In this document: in pieces, positions 1 through 8,785 of the stretch | Numbering within the stretch: position 1 is the stretch's first letter | Layout of the letters: each line of letters begins with the position of its first letter | Source of the DNA: Pseudomonas sp. RGM2987 | Lineage (GTDB): Bacteria; Pseudomonadota; Gammaproteobacteria; Pseudomonadales; Pseudomonadaceae | Direction: 5' to 3' | Assembly (NCBI RefSeq): GCF_022952855.1 | Contig: NZ_JALJDX010000219.1 | Location: 95,390-159,389, forward strand | Length of the DNA: 64,000 nt | The notes under the pieces: generated by a model | Told to the model about the DNA's origin: nothing | The model's input: only the letters and a program-made list of their open reading frames with translations | The model's database searches: none | Program-made: the position numbers and the translations under genes

Positions 1-737
1 TCGTAGGAAAGGAACGCCATTTCCCTATGTTCTTCGAGCTTGGCGGGCAGGGCTTTGGCGCCGCGAATCGGCAGGGTCGGCACGATGTCCAGTTGCGCGT
101 ACAGCTCGGTCAGGCCGCCGTTGACGCCCACCAGCAGGCCGGACGCGGTCTTCGGTCCGATACCCGGAACGCCCGGGATGTTGTCGGACGAATCGCCCAT
201 CAGCGCCAGGTAATCGATGATCTGCTCCGGAGCGACGCCAAACTTCTCCTTCACGCCAGCCACGTCCAGCGAACTACCGGTCATGGTATTGACCAAGGTA
301 ATGTGCCCGTCGACCAACTGCGCCATGTCCTTGTCGCCGGTGGAGATCACCACCGGGCGGTCGGCCGCCGCGCTGCTGCGGGCGAGGGTGCCGATCACGT
401 CGTCGGCCTCGACGTTGTCCACGCACAGCAGCGGGAAGCCCAGGGCCTTGACGCTGGCATGCAGCGGTTCGATCTGCACGCGCATGTCGTCGGGCATGCT
501 CGGGCGGTTGGCCTTGTATTCGGCGTACAGCGCATCGCGAAATGTCCCACCCTTGGCGTCGAAGACCACGGCGAACGGGCTGTCCGGATACTGCTTGCGC
601 AGGCTTTTGAGCATGTTGAGCACGCCCTTGACCGCGCCGGTCGGCAGGCCTTTGGAGGTAGTCAGCGGTGGCAGCGCATGAAAGGCGCGGTACAGATAAG
701 AAGAACCGTCCACCAGGACGAGGGGAGCTTGGCTCAT
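1..737 (-). CDS. polA: DNA polymerase I, N-terminal part (partial, runs off the left edge)
   Basis: The reverse strand from the ATG at 737 reads MSQAPLVLVDGSSYLYRAFH, the usual start of Pseudomonas PolA. About 245 codons are present. They correspond to the 5'-3' exonuclease domain, with the acidic metal-binding segments VDNVEADDVIG, STGDKDMAQLV and LMGDSSDNIPGVPGIGPKTA (helix-hairpin-helix) visible in order. The enzyme removes RNA primers and fills gaps in replication and repair. The polymerase domain lies outside the window. The gene is divergent from the DUF2782 gene, with about 75 bp between them. Confidence 0.96.
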   Translation of the reverse strand, partial: MSQAPLVLVDGSSYLYRAFHALPPLTTSKGLPTGAVKGVLNMLKSLRKQYPDSPFAVVFDAKGGTFRDALYAEYKANRPSMPDDMRVQIEPLHASVKALGFPLLCVDNVEADDVIGTLARSSAAADRPVVISTGDKDMAQLVDGHITLVNTMTGSSLDVAGVKEKFGVAPEQIIDYLALMGDSSDNIPGVPGIGPKTASGLLVGVNGGLTELYAQLDIVPTLPIRGAKALPAKLEEHREMAFLSY

Positions 738-811
738 GAGCACGATCAACCTTTTCGGCGGGTCCGGCGCTAGAATAGCGGGACCGTTGACGACAAAGGG
801 ACAAGGTTATC

Positions 812-1099
812 ATGCGTACATTAAATCGCCTGTTACTGGCTGGCTTGTTTGCAATCACCCCGTTGGCCGTGATGGCGGCGGACGACGCCCCTTCGGCCGA
901 CCCGGACGTCACCATTCGCACGGAGGGCGACAAGACCATCCAGGAGTATCGGCAAAACGGTTTCCTGTACGCGATCAAGGTCACGCCCAAGAACGGCAAG
1001 CCTTATTTCCTGGTGCGTGCCGACGGTAGCGATGCAAACTTCATTCGTTCGGACCAGCCGGATATGCTGATCCCTTCGTGGAAAATCTTTGAGTGGTAA
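812..1099 (+). CDS. DUF2782 family periplasmic protein
   Basis: A 95-residue protein with a clear Sec signal peptide (hydrophobic stretch about residues 6-18, likely cleavage after VMA at 22). The short mature domain has the DUF2782 pattern: an acidic start, VTIRTEGDKTIQEYRQNG, and an end in PSWKIFEW. Family members sit between polA and thrB in other pseudomonads. The function is unknown. The product is predicted to be periplasmic. It lies 60 bp before thrB and may be co-transcribed with it. Confidence 0.88.
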   Translation: MRTLNRLLLAGLFAITPLAVMAADDAPSADPDVTIRTEGDKTIQEYRQNGFLYAIKVTPKNGKPYFLVRADGSDANFIRSDQPDMLIPSWKIFEW

Positions 1100-1159
1100 T
1101 ACCGCTCTCGACTTCAACCGGCGCCCGCTGAAGGGCGCCCGTACTGGCAGTTTTAAACC

Positions 1160-2110
1160 ATGTCTGTGTTCACCCCCCTGGCTCGGCCCGAGCTGGAAAC
1201 CTTTCTCGCCCCTTACGGGCTTGGCCGTCTGCTTGATTTCCAGGGGATCGCCGCCGGCAGCGAAAACACCAATTTCTTTATCAGCCTGGAGCAGGGTGAG
1301 TTCGTGCTGACCCTGGTCGAGCGCGGCCCGGTCCAGGAAATGCCGTTCTTCATCGAGCTGCTGGACGTGCTGCACGACGCCGATCTGCCGGTGCCCTACG
1401 CCTTGCGCACCAAGGACGGCGTAGCGCTACGCGAGCTGGCGGGCAAGCCGGCGCTGCTGCAACCGCGCCTGGCGGGCAAGCACATCAAGCAGGCCAACGC
1501 GCAGCATTGCGCCCAGGTCGGCGAGTTGCTGGCGCATCTGCACCTGGCAACCCGCGACAACATGATCAAGCGCAAGACCGACCGCGGGCTGGACTGGATG
1601 CAGGAGGAGGGCGCCAAGCTGCTGTCGCACCTGGACACCGAAGCCCATGGCCTGCTTGAAGCGGCGCTGGATGAAATCGCCGTGCAAAAGACCGCGATCC
1701 TGGCGTTGCCCCGGGCCAACATCCACGCTGACCTGTTTCGTGATAACGCGATGTTCGAAGGCACGCACCTGACCGGGCTGATCGACTTCTACAATGCCTG
1801 CTCCGGGCCGATGCTCTATGACGTCGCCATCGCCTTGAACGACTGGTGCTCGGATGACGACGGCGTGCTCGATGGCGCCAGGGCCCGGGCGCTGCTGGGG
1901 GCCTACGCCGCGCTGCGGCCGTTCACCGCCGCCGAGGCCAAGCTCTGGCCGACCATGCTGCGCGTGGCCTGCGTACGGTTCTGGTTGTCACGATTGATCG
2001 CCGCTGAGTCGTTTGCCGGGCAGGACGTGCTGATTCACGATCCGATGGAGTTTCAGCAGCGGTTGGGGCAGCGGCAGGATGTTCATACGTTGTTGCCGTT
2101 CGCCCTGTAA
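1160..2110 (+). CDS. thrB: homoserine kinase (APH-fold type)
   Basis: A 316-residue protein of the aminoglycoside-phosphotransferase-like homoserine kinase family, the form used by pseudomonads instead of the GHMP-type ThrB. It phosphorylates homoserine in threonine synthesis. Visible marks are the N-terminal FTPLARPELETFL segment, the nucleotide-binding GSENTNFFI loop, the catalytic segment HADLFRDNAMF and the metal-binding IDFYNA segment. The length is normal for the family. The gene ends just before a pair of inverted REP elements. Confidence 0.95.
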   Translation: MSVFTPLARPELETFLAPYGLGRLLDFQGIAAGSENTNFFISLEQGEFVLTLVERGPVQEMPFFIELLDVLHDADLPVPYALRTKDGVALRELAGKPALLQPRLAGKHIKQANAQHCAQVGELLAHLHLATRDNMIKRKTDRGLDWMQEEGAKLLSHLDTEAHGLLEAALDEIAVQKTAILALPRANIHADLFRDNAMFEGTHLTGLIDFYNACSGPMLYDVAIALNDWCSDDDGVLDGARARALLGAYAALRPFTAAEAKLWPTMLRVACVRFWLSRLIAAESFAGQDVLIHDPMEFQQRLGQRQDVHTLLPFAL

Positions 2111-2130
2111 CAACAAAGCCGAGCGCTCTT

Positions 2131-2222
2131 GTGGCGAGGGAGCTTGCTCCCGCTTGAGTGCGAAGCGCTCACAAATCCTTGGGGCGGCTGCGCCACCCAG
2201 CGGGAGCAAGCTCCCTCGCCAC
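2131..2222. repeat. paired REP elements, family 1 (REPIN-like)
   Basis: A 24-bp sequence with core GGCGAGGGAGCTTGCTCCCG at 2131-2154 recurs in inverted orientation at 2199-2222, separated by about 44 bp. Each arm is itself a palindrome around GGGAGCTTGCTCCC. Paired inverted REPs of this type are common intergenic elements in the P. fluorescens group. Sitting between thrB and the convergent znuA, the pair could also limit read-through. Confidence 0.9.
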
Positions 2223-2243
2223 GGGTTTTACAAAAGCAGGGGA

Positions 2244-3176
2244 TTAAAGTGATTCCAGGCAACCCGCCAAATCATTGCCCAACTTCTCCAGCAACTGCTC
2301 ATACCCCTGCGCCGTCGCCGGGGTATAGCCACCCAGTGCATCCAGTTCCGCCAGTTTCACCGGTAACCCGGACACCAGGGTTTCGGCCAGGCGCGGCCGC
2401 AGGGGCGGTTCGCTGAAGACGCAGGTCTTGCCCACCGCCTGCAAGCGCGTGCGCATCGCCGCCACGTGCTGGGCGCCGGGCTGGACTTCGGCGGTCACGG
2501 CGAACACGCCGGCATGCTTGAGGCCGTAGGTGTCCTCGAAATAGTCGAATGCTTCGTGGAATACGAAATAGGGTTTGCCCGCGATCCCGGCCAGACGTGA
2601 CTTCAGGCGCGCGTCCAAGGCATCGAGGCGCTGGTTGAAGTTCTTGAGGTTGTTTTGATAGCGGGCGGCATTGGCAGGATCGGCCGCGCTCAGGTCGGCG
2701 GCCATTTTTGCCGCGATCACCCGCGCGTTGATGGGCGACAGCCACAGGTGGGCGTCGATGGTGCCGGGGCGGTGGTCATGATCGTGCTCATCGCCGTCAT
2801 CGTCGGTATGGGACTGACTGTCCTCGGCAAAGTGTCGCAACTTGAGCCCCGGCAGTTCCTGCACCGCCACGGAGGGCAGCGTACGCCCATTCAATACCCG
2901 CGGCAGGAAGCCTTCCATGTCCGGGCCGATCCAATACAACAAATCGACCGACTGCACCTTGCGTACATCGGATGGCCGCAACGCATAGTGATGCGGCGAC
3001 GCGCCGGGTGGCAGCAGCACGTCGGGAGTACCCACACCGTCCTGCACCGCCGCTGCGATCAGCTGCAACGGCTTGATGCTGGTGAGAACCTTGACGTCGG
3101 CCTGAGCCGGGCCGATCAGCAGAAAACTTGCGACAAAAGCGACAAACAGCGAAAAAAATCGAGACACGATGACCAC
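2244..3176 (-). CDS. znuA: zinc ABC transporter substrate-binding protein ZnuA
   Basis: A 310-residue periplasmic binding protein with a Sec signal peptide (likely cleavage after AQA at 26). It has the cluster A-I metal-binding layout: GASPHHYALRPSDV, a His/Asp-rich loop HTDDDGDEHDHDHRP typical of zinc-specific members, DAHLWLSP and FHEAFDYFEDTYGL. It delivers Zn2+ to the ZnuBC transporter. It is divergent from zur-znuC-znuB, and the short gap between them probably holds a shared Zur operator. Confidence 0.96.
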   Translation of the reverse strand: MVIVSRFFSLFVAFVASFLLIGPAQADVKVLTSIKPLQLIAAAVQDGVGTPDVLLPPGASPHHYALRPSDVRKVQSVDLLYWIGPDMEGFLPRVLNGRTLPSVAVQELPGLKLRHFAEDSQSHTDDDGDEHDHDHRPGTIDAHLWLSPINARVIAAKMAADLSAADPANAARYQNNLKNFNQRLDALDARLKSRLAGIAGKPYFVFHEAFDYFEDTYGLKHAGVFAVTAEVQPGAQHVAAMRTRLQAVGKTCVFSEPPLRPRLAETLVSGLPVKLAELDALGGYTPATAQGYEQLLEKLGNDLAGCLESL

Positions 3177-3192
3177 TCGAAGAGGCGAGAAC

Positions 3193-3213
3193 GGGTAACA
3201 TAATAACGTCTCT
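3193..3213. promoter_or_regulatory. candidate Zur operator between znuA and zur
   Basis: The 57-bp gap between the divergent znuA and zur genes contains GTAACATAATAAC at 3195-3207. This is an imperfect inverted repeat resembling the AT-rich core of gammaproteobacterial Zur boxes (GTTATA/TATAAC type). The position fits repression of both directions by Zn-loaded Zur. The match is partial and was made by eye. Confidence 0.5.
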
Positions 3214-3233
3214 CACTGAACTCGTCGCTGCCC

Positions 3234-3716
3234 ATGCCTATTACCCCCCTCGCCAGTCGTCCCCACGATCACTCTCATTGCGTGCACAGCGCGCTGTCCG
3301 AGGCCGACGCCATCTGCGCGCGCCAAGGGCTGCGCCTGACCGCCCTGCGTCGGCGGGTGCTGGAACTGGTCTGGCAAAGCCACAAGCCATTGGGCGCCTA
3401 CGACATCCTGGCCGTGCTCAGCGAGCAGGACGGCCGTCGCGCCGCGCCGCCCACCGTTTATCGAGCTTTGGATTTCCTCCTCGAAAACGGCCTGGTGCAT
3501 CGCATTTCGTCGCTCAACGCCTTCGTCGGCTGCAACCATCCGGAGCACGCCCACCAGGGCCAGTTCCTGATTTGCCGCGAATGCCACGCCGCCATCGAGC
3601 TGGAACAGAAGTCCATCAGCGACGCCATCGTCGCCAGCGCCCGGGACGTCGGGTTCGTGGTCGATACCCAGACCGTTGAAGTGGTCGGCCTCTGCTCCGG
3701 TTGCCAGGGGGCCTGA
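3234..3716 (+). CDS. zur: zinc-responsive Fur-family repressor Zur
   Basis: A 160-residue Fur-family protein. The winged helix (about 30-95) contains LTALRRRVLELVW and PPTVYRALDFLLENGLVHRI. The C-terminal dimerisation domain has two CxxC pairs at C114/C117 and C154/C157, the structural zinc site of Zur. An N-terminal HDHSHCVH segment may add metal ligands. Genetic linkage to znuCB and divergent znuA makes zinc the likely effector rather than iron. Its stop codon overlaps the znuC start by one base. Confidence 0.94.
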   Translation: MPITPLASRPHDHSHCVHSALSEADAICARQGLRLTALRRRVLELVWQSHKPLGAYDILAVLSEQDGRRAAPPTVYRALDFLLENGLVHRISSLNAFVGCNHPEHAHQGQFLICRECHAAIELEQKSISDAIVASARDVGFVVDTQTVEVVGLCSGCQGA

Positions 3717-4498
3717 TGAGCAACGCCTTGATCCGCCTCGAACAGGTGGCCGTGACCTTCGCCGGGCAGAGCGTGCTGGACAACATCCACCTGAGCGTCG
3801 AGCCAGGGCAGATCGTCACGCTGATCGGCCCCAACGGCGCCGGCAAGACGACGCTGGTGCGCGCCGTGCTCGGTTTGCTCAAGCCGGACAGCGGCAGTGT
3901 CTGGCGCAAGCCGAAGCTGCGGATCGGCTACATGCCGCAGAAACTTCATGTTGACCCGACGCTCCCGCTGTCGGTCTTGCGCTTCCTGCGCCTGGTGCCT
4001 GGCGTGGACCGCGCACGGGCCCTGGCGGCGCTCAACGAGGTCGGCGCCGAGCAGGTGATCGACAGCCCGGTGCAGAGTATTTCCGGCGGTGAAATGCAAC
4101 GCGTGCTGCTGGCCCGCGCCCTGCTGCGCGAACCGGAGCTGTTGGTGCTCGACGAGCCGGTGCAGGGCGTCGATGTGGCCGGCCAGGCCGAGTTGTACAG
4201 CCTGATCACCCGCCTGCGCGACCGTCACGGCTGCGGCGTGCTGATGGTTTCCCATGACCTGCACCTGGTGATGAGCACCACCGACCAGGTGGTCTGCCTC
4301 AATCGCCACGTCTGCTGCTCCGGGCACCCGGAGCAGGTCAGCGGCGACCCGGCGTTCGTCGAGCTGTTTGGCAAGAACGCCCCCAGCCTGGCGATCTATC
4401 ACCACCACCATGACCATGCCCACGACCTGCACGGTTCAGTGGTCATCGGCGCTCCGGTTACCCCCCACGTTCATGGAGATGGCTGCAAGCATGGCTGA
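3716..4498 (+). CDS. znuC: zinc ABC transporter ATP-binding protein ZnuC
   Basis: A 260-residue ABC ATPase. The Walker A GPNGAGKT is at 38-45, the signature SGGEMQR and Walker B LLVLDEP follow, then the H-loop MVSHD. The C-terminal tail is His-rich (YHHHHDHAHD and PHVHGDGCKH), a feature of ZnuC proteins. I chose the ATG at 3716, which overlaps the zur stop in a TGATG arrangement, over an in-frame ATG at 3701. It powers zinc import with ZnuB. Confidence 0.95.
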   Translation: MSNALIRLEQVAVTFAGQSVLDNIHLSVEPGQIVTLIGPNGAGKTTLVRAVLGLLKPDSGSVWRKPKLRIGYMPQKLHVDPTLPLSVLRFLRLVPGVDRARALAALNEVGAEQVIDSPVQSISGGEMQRVLLARALLREPELLVLDEPVQGVDVAGQAELYSLITRLRDRHGCGVLMVSHDLHLVMSTTDQVVCLNRHVCCSGHPEQVSGDPAFVELFGKNAPSLAIYHHHHDHAHDLHGSVVIGAPVTPHVHGDGCKHG

Positions 4499-5279
4499 TT
4501 TTCTGTTGTACGCCCTGCTTGCAGGCCTGGCCCTGGCGCTGGTGGCCGGCCCCTTGGGCTCGTTCGTGGTCTGGCGACGCATGGCCTATTTCGGCGACAC
4601 CTTGTCCCACGCCGCCTTGCTCGGCGTAGCACTGGGATTTCTGCTGGACGTCAGCCCGACCGTAGCGGTGACAGTCGGTTGCCTGTTGCTGGCGGTGGTG
4701 CTGGTGACCTTGCAGCAGCGCCAGCCGCTGGCCTCCGACACGTTGCTGGGCATCCTGGCGCCGAGCACGCTGTCCCTCGGGCTGGTGGTGCTCAGCTTCA
4801 TGCACGAGGTGCGCATCGACTTGATGGCGTACCTGTTTGGCGACTTGCTGGCGATCAGCCCAGTGGACCTGTCATGGATCCTCGGTGGCAGCGCGGCGGT
4901 GTTGCTGTTGCTGGTGGCGCTGTGGCGTCCGCTGCTTGCGATCACCGTGCATGAGGAGCTGGCGCGGGTCGAAGGCCTGCCCGTGACGGGTCTGCGCATG
5001 GCGTTGATGCTGTTGATCGCGGTGGTCATTGCGGTAGCGATGAAAATCGTCGGTGTGTTGCTGATTACTTCGTTGCTGATCATTCCGGCGGCTGCGGCAC
5101 AGCGTCACGCCCGCTCGCCGGAACAGATGGCGCTGGGCGCAAGCCTGCTGGGCATGCTCGCGGTGTGTGGCGGGCTGGCGCTTTCCTGGTTCAAGGACAC
5201 CCCGGCCGGCCCGTCAATCGTGGTCAGCGCCGCTGCGCTGTTTCTGCTGAGTTTTGTCCTGCCCCGTCGAGGGGTGTAG
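4491..5279 (+). CDS. znuB: zinc ABC transporter permease ZnuB
   Basis: A 262-residue membrane protein of the ABC-3 permease family with about seven to eight hydrophobic segments. Family marks include FLLYALLAGLALALVAGPLGSFVVWRRMAYFGDTLSHAALLGVA near the start and the cytoplasmic loop GDLLAIS. The ATG at 4491 (MADFLL) is the start best matching the family and overlaps the znuC end by 8 bp, giving translational coupling. In-frame upstream codons lie inside znuC. Confidence 0.95.
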   Translation: MADFLLYALLAGLALALVAGPLGSFVVWRRMAYFGDTLSHAALLGVALGFLLDVSPTVAVTVGCLLLAVVLVTLQQRQPLASDTLLGILAPSTLSLGLVVLSFMHEVRIDLMAYLFGDLLAISPVDLSWILGGSAAVLLLLVALWRPLLAITVHEELARVEGLPVTGLRMALMLLIAVVIAVAMKIVGVLLITSLLIIPAAAAQRHARSPEQMALGASLLGMLAVCGGLALSWFKDTPAGPSIVVSAAALFLLSFVLPRRGV

Positions 5280-5316
5280 ACTTGCTCGCTTTTTGCGCAA
5301 TTAGAGAGTCGCAGGA

Positions 5317-6030
5317 ATGAAGCCGTTCGCCTCCCGTTATCTGCTCCTTGTCGCGTTTTCCCTGCTGCTGGGCGCCTGCCAGAGCACCCCGCCGGTCGTC
5401 GAGGCCCCCGATACCCGGGGCCTGGCCATCGCACAACTGGAACAAAGCCTGGCCGCCAATGAGCTGGCCACCGCTGAGGACCAGCTGGCCGCGTTGCAGG
5501 CACAGTCGTCCGCAAACCCGTCGCTGGAGCCGTATCAACGGCAACTGGCGGAGGCTTATTTGCGTCGCAGCCAGATCGACCTGCAAAAAGGTGATGTAAA
5601 CGCCGCCGCGACGGCCCTGAGCCGCGCCCGGGCATTAATGCCCAAGGCGCCGGCGCTGACCGGTGAAGTCAACGGCGCCATCGCCGAGGCCCGTAAAGCA
5701 GAGCTGGATAAAGCCGAAGCCGACCTCAAGGCCGCTGAAACCAAACCGGTCGCCAAACTGATCGACCCGAGTGCGCAAAGCACCACCATTGCGCTCAATA
5801 CCGGCGATATCCAGCAAATGCGCCGGCAACTGGATGCGATTGCCGCTGATGTGGTGGCTTATCAATGTGACGTCAGCATCCAGGCACCGCGTACCGATGA
5901 TTACCCATGGCTGGCGAACTTGCTGACCAAGCGGGTTAAAAAGCTCGATTCCGGATTTGATCTGAAACTGCGCAAACAGATTTTGCGCAGCGTACCGGCG
6001 CAGATGGTGCTGACTCCACGCAAGTCTTAA
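5317..6030 (+). CDS. conserved pseudomonad lipoprotein with repeat-like helical region
   Basis: A 237-residue protein with a lipobox LGAC (Cys21). The mature part looks helical and TPR-like (QLEQSLAANELATAEDQLAALQAQ, YLRRSQIDLQKGDVNAAATALSRAR), then an Ala/Lys-rich linker and a C-terminal segment ending KQILRSVPAQMVLTP. I recognise it as the gene that follows znuB in other pseudomonads, of unknown function. It begins 37 bp after znuB and could be transcribed with it. It is probably anchored in an envelope membrane. Confidence 0.8.
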   Translation: MKPFASRYLLLVAFSLLLGACQSTPPVVEAPDTRGLAIAQLEQSLAANELATAEDQLAALQAQSSANPSLEPYQRQLAEAYLRRSQIDLQKGDVNAAATALSRARALMPKAPALTGEVNGAIAEARKAELDKAEADLKAAETKPVAKLIDPSAQSTTIALNTGDIQQMRRQLDAIAADVVAYQCDVSIQAPRTDDYPWLANLLTKRVKKLDSGFDLKLRKQILRSVPAQMVLTPRKS

Positions 6031-6035
6031 AAGCA

Positions 6036-6397
6036 TCGCGAGCAGGCTCGCTCCCACAGGGCTTTAGTAGCTGATACGAAATCCGTATTCACCCAACCAT
6101 CTACTGTGGGAGCGAGCTTGCTCGCGAAAGCGGTGGGTCTGCCAAGAAGATGTTGAATGTGCCGCCGCCTTCGCGGGTAAACCCGCTCCCACAGGGTTTT
6201 GGGGCGGATACAAGAATCTGTATACACACCCGATCCACTGTGGGAGCGGGCTTGCTCGCGAAAGCGGTGGGTCTGCCAAGAAGATGCTGAATGCGCCGCC
6301 GCCTTCGCGGGTAAACCCGCTCCCACAGGGTTTTGGGGCGGATACAAGATCTGTATGCACACCAGATCCACTGTGGGAGCGAGCTTGCTCGCGATGG
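6036..6397. repeat. tandem array of REP family 2 elements (period about 134 bp)
   Basis: The 388-bp gap between the lipoprotein gene and katE is almost all repeats. TGTGGGAGCGRGCTTGCTCG begins at 6105, 6239 and 6372 (spacings 134 and 133). Each of the first two copies is followed by a shared segment with GAAAGCGGTGGGTCTGCC and then an inverted partner ending CGCTCCCACA (about 6170-6192 and 6304-6326). A further inverted copy lies at 6036-6057. This looks like duplication of a complete REP pair plus its spacer. No gene is visible here. Confidence 0.92.
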
Positions 6398-6418
6398 CAT
6401 CCTAACGCTCGCCTATCA

Positions 6419-8557
6419 TCAAGCCGGAATCGCCTTGGCCTTGGGCTCCCGCGCCCAAACTCGATGCTGCGCAATCGCCGCAAAAAACCGCGCAAAACCG
6501 TCCGCCTCCGCATCCTCTATCAACCCTGCATCCACCTCCAGCTTCAACTCCACCAGCAACTGCCGAGCCTCACCATGAAGCCCAATGGCCTTCAGATGCT
6601 TGTAGGCCTCGAGCACGTAATGCAACGCCACGCCGTCCCGACTCAAGGCCTTGATCGACTCCGCGCCGCCCGGTACGAACACCGCATCGAAGGCAATTGA
6701 CGGCAAGCCTTCCATGGAAGCGTCCACCGCCAGCTTCTGCCCATCGGCCGTGGTCACCGGCGCGGAAGTCGGGCCGAGCACTTTGGCGTGAGCGCCCTCG
6801 GCCTTCAGGGCCTGCTTGAGCGAATCGATAATCGCCCCATCCACACCGTTCGCCACCAACACCGCGACTTTGCGGGTCTTGATATCACCCGACAGCAAGT
6901 TTGCCTGACTCAAGGCCGGGGATTTTTCCAGCGAAGGCGTCGGCACATCGACTGTGCAAGCAGTCGGCGCCGGTAGACCCAGGTTCTTCGCGACCCGTGC
7001 TGCCAGTTCCAGATCAATGTTGGCGAGGATCTCATTGACCTGCCGCGCCCGGATGAACTCGCGTTCCACCTTGCCCAGCTCAAAGCTGTAGGCGGCGATG
7101 ATGTGCTCCTGCTCGTGCGGGCTCATGCTCTTGTAGAACAACCGCGCCTGGGAAAAATGATCGCCGAACGATTCGCTGCGCTGGCGGATCTTGTAGGCAT
7201 CGATCCGCTCCGGATAGCTCTCGAAGCCTCCATCCGCCGGACCTGCCGGGGTTTCCTTCGGCCAGCCACCGTCGATGGAGTTCGGCTCGTAGGAGGTGCG
7301 GCCCTTGTCTATGGTGCTGCGGTGCATGCCGTCGCGCTGGCCGTTGTGTACCGGGGTGATCGCCCGGTTGATCGGCAGTTCATGAAAATTCGGCCCGCCG
7401 AGTCGGCTGATCTGCGTGTCGGTGTAGGAAAACAGCCGACCTTGCAGCAGTGGGTCGTTGGTGAAGTCGATACCCGGCACGATATGCCCTGGGCAGAACG
7501 CGACCTGCTCCACCTCGGCAAAGAAGTTGTCCGGGTTGCGGTTCAGCACCATCTTGCCCAACGGCGTGATGGGCACCAGCTCTTCCGGGATCAGCTTGGT
7601 CGGGTCGAGCAGGTCGAAATCGAATTTATGCTCGTCTTCCTCGGCGACGATCTGTACGCCCAGTTCCCATTCCGGGTAGTCCCCCATCTCGATCGCCTCC
7701 CATAGATCGCGACGGTGGTAGTCAGTATCTTTACCCGCCAGTTTCTGGGCTTCGTCCCACACCAGTGAACACGTGCCGACCTTGGGCCGCCAGTGGAATT
7801 TGACGAAGCTGCTGCGGCCCTCGGCGTTGATCATACGGAAGGTGTGCACACCGAAACCCTGCATGCTGCGCAGGCTTTTCGGAATGGCCCGGTCGGACAT
7901 CGCCCAGATCACCATGTGGGCCGATTCCGGCACCAATGAGACGAAATCCCAGAACGTGTCGTGGGCCGAGCCGCCGGTGGGGATCTCATTGTGTGGTTCA
8001 GGTTTCACCGCATGGACAAAGTCCGGAAACTTCACCGCGTCCTGGATGAAGAACACCGGCATGTTGTTGCCCACCAGGTCGAAGTTGCCTTCGTCGGTGA
8101 AGAATTTCACGGCAAAGCCACGCACGTCGCGCACGGTATCGCCGGAACCGCGTGGACCTTGCACGGTGGAAAAGCGCACGAATACCGGAGTTTTCTTCCC
8201 CGGATCCTGTAGGAATCCAGCCTTGGTCAGCGCCGAATGCGCTTCATAGCTCTGGAAGTAACCATGGGCGCCCGTGCCGCGGGCATGAACGATGCGCTCC
8301 GGGATACGCTCGTGGTCAAAGTGCGTGATTTTTTCACGCATGATGAAGTCTTCCAGCAGCGACGGCCCGCGGGCCCCGACGCGGAGGGTGTTCTGGTTGT
8401 CGGCGATTTTCACGCCCTGATTGGTGCGCAACGCCTGTTCGGTGGCGTCTGAGCGGAACTGCTCCAGGCTGTCGAGCTTGGCGTTGGTGTTGCCGCGATC
8501 CAGGGTGTCGGTTCCGGCCAGTTGGCTCTCGGTGCCGGTGGGCTTTTGGGTACTCAT
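6419..8557 (-). CDS. katE: monofunctional large-subunit catalase (HPII type)
   Basis: A 712-residue clade-2 catalase. Essential residues are visible at the family's spacing: distal His91 (VHARG), Asn164 (LVGNNMP) and the proximal haem ligand Tyr378 (RLFSYTDTQ). The spacing between these three is the same as in E. coli HPII. Residues about 580-712 form the extra C-terminal flavodoxin/GATase-like domain of large catalases (VAVLVANGVDG, AVFVPGGAESI). It converts hydrogen peroxide to water and oxygen. It starts 228 bp from metN on the opposite strand. Confidence 0.97.
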   Translation of the reverse strand: MSTQKPTGTESQLAGTDTLDRGNTNAKLDSLEQFRSDATEQALRTNQGVKIADNQNTLRVGARGPSLLEDFIMREKITHFDHERIPERIVHARGTGAHGYFQSYEAHSALTKAGFLQDPGKKTPVFVRFSTVQGPRGSGDTVRDVRGFAVKFFTDEGNFDLVGNNMPVFFIQDAVKFPDFVHAVKPEPHNEIPTGGSAHDTFWDFVSLVPESAHMVIWAMSDRAIPKSLRSMQGFGVHTFRMINAEGRSSFVKFHWRPKVGTCSLVWDEAQKLAGKDTDYHRRDLWEAIEMGDYPEWELGVQIVAEEDEHKFDFDLLDPTKLIPEELVPITPLGKMVLNRNPDNFFAEVEQVAFCPGHIVPGIDFTNDPLLQGRLFSYTDTQISRLGGPNFHELPINRAITPVHNGQRDGMHRSTIDKGRTSYEPNSIDGGWPKETPAGPADGGFESYPERIDAYKIRQRSESFGDHFSQARLFYKSMSPHEQEHIIAAYSFELGKVEREFIRARQVNEILANIDLELAARVAKNLGLPAPTACTVDVPTPSLEKSPALSQANLLSGDIKTRKVAVLVANGVDGAIIDSLKQALKAEGAHAKVLGPTSAPVTTADGQKLAVDASMEGLPSIAFDAVFVPGGAESIKALSRDGVALHYVLEAYKHLKAIGLHGEARQLLVELKLEVDAGLIEDAEADGFARFFAAIAQHRVWAREPKAKAIPA

Positions 8558-8785
8558 CAGGCGTAACTCCTCTTTTGCGTCCCCGCCGAGGCCGGGATTC
8601 TTGAGTGGTTTAATGAGTGACCGACCCCGTTTCGCTGCGTTCCTTTTTTGTGTCCTTTGATCGTCTTATTGCCAAATCACTGGTCCAATCGCAAATAAAT
8701 GCTAAGTACCTCTATACGGACAGGCTAAAATGCGCGCCCGGCTAACCGCTGACCCTTTTCCAACGCGCCCCACAAGGTTCGCTAC

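Noticed and set aside
6036..6397. Resemblance of the array to a CRISPR locus
   Set aside because: The unit is about 134 bp, spacers are themselves repeated, and no cas gene is nearby.
6064..6513. Reverse-strand frames of 99-149 codons in the 6.1-kb repeat array
   Set aside because: They are translations of REP repeats and show duplicated peptide blocks matching the DNA repeat period.
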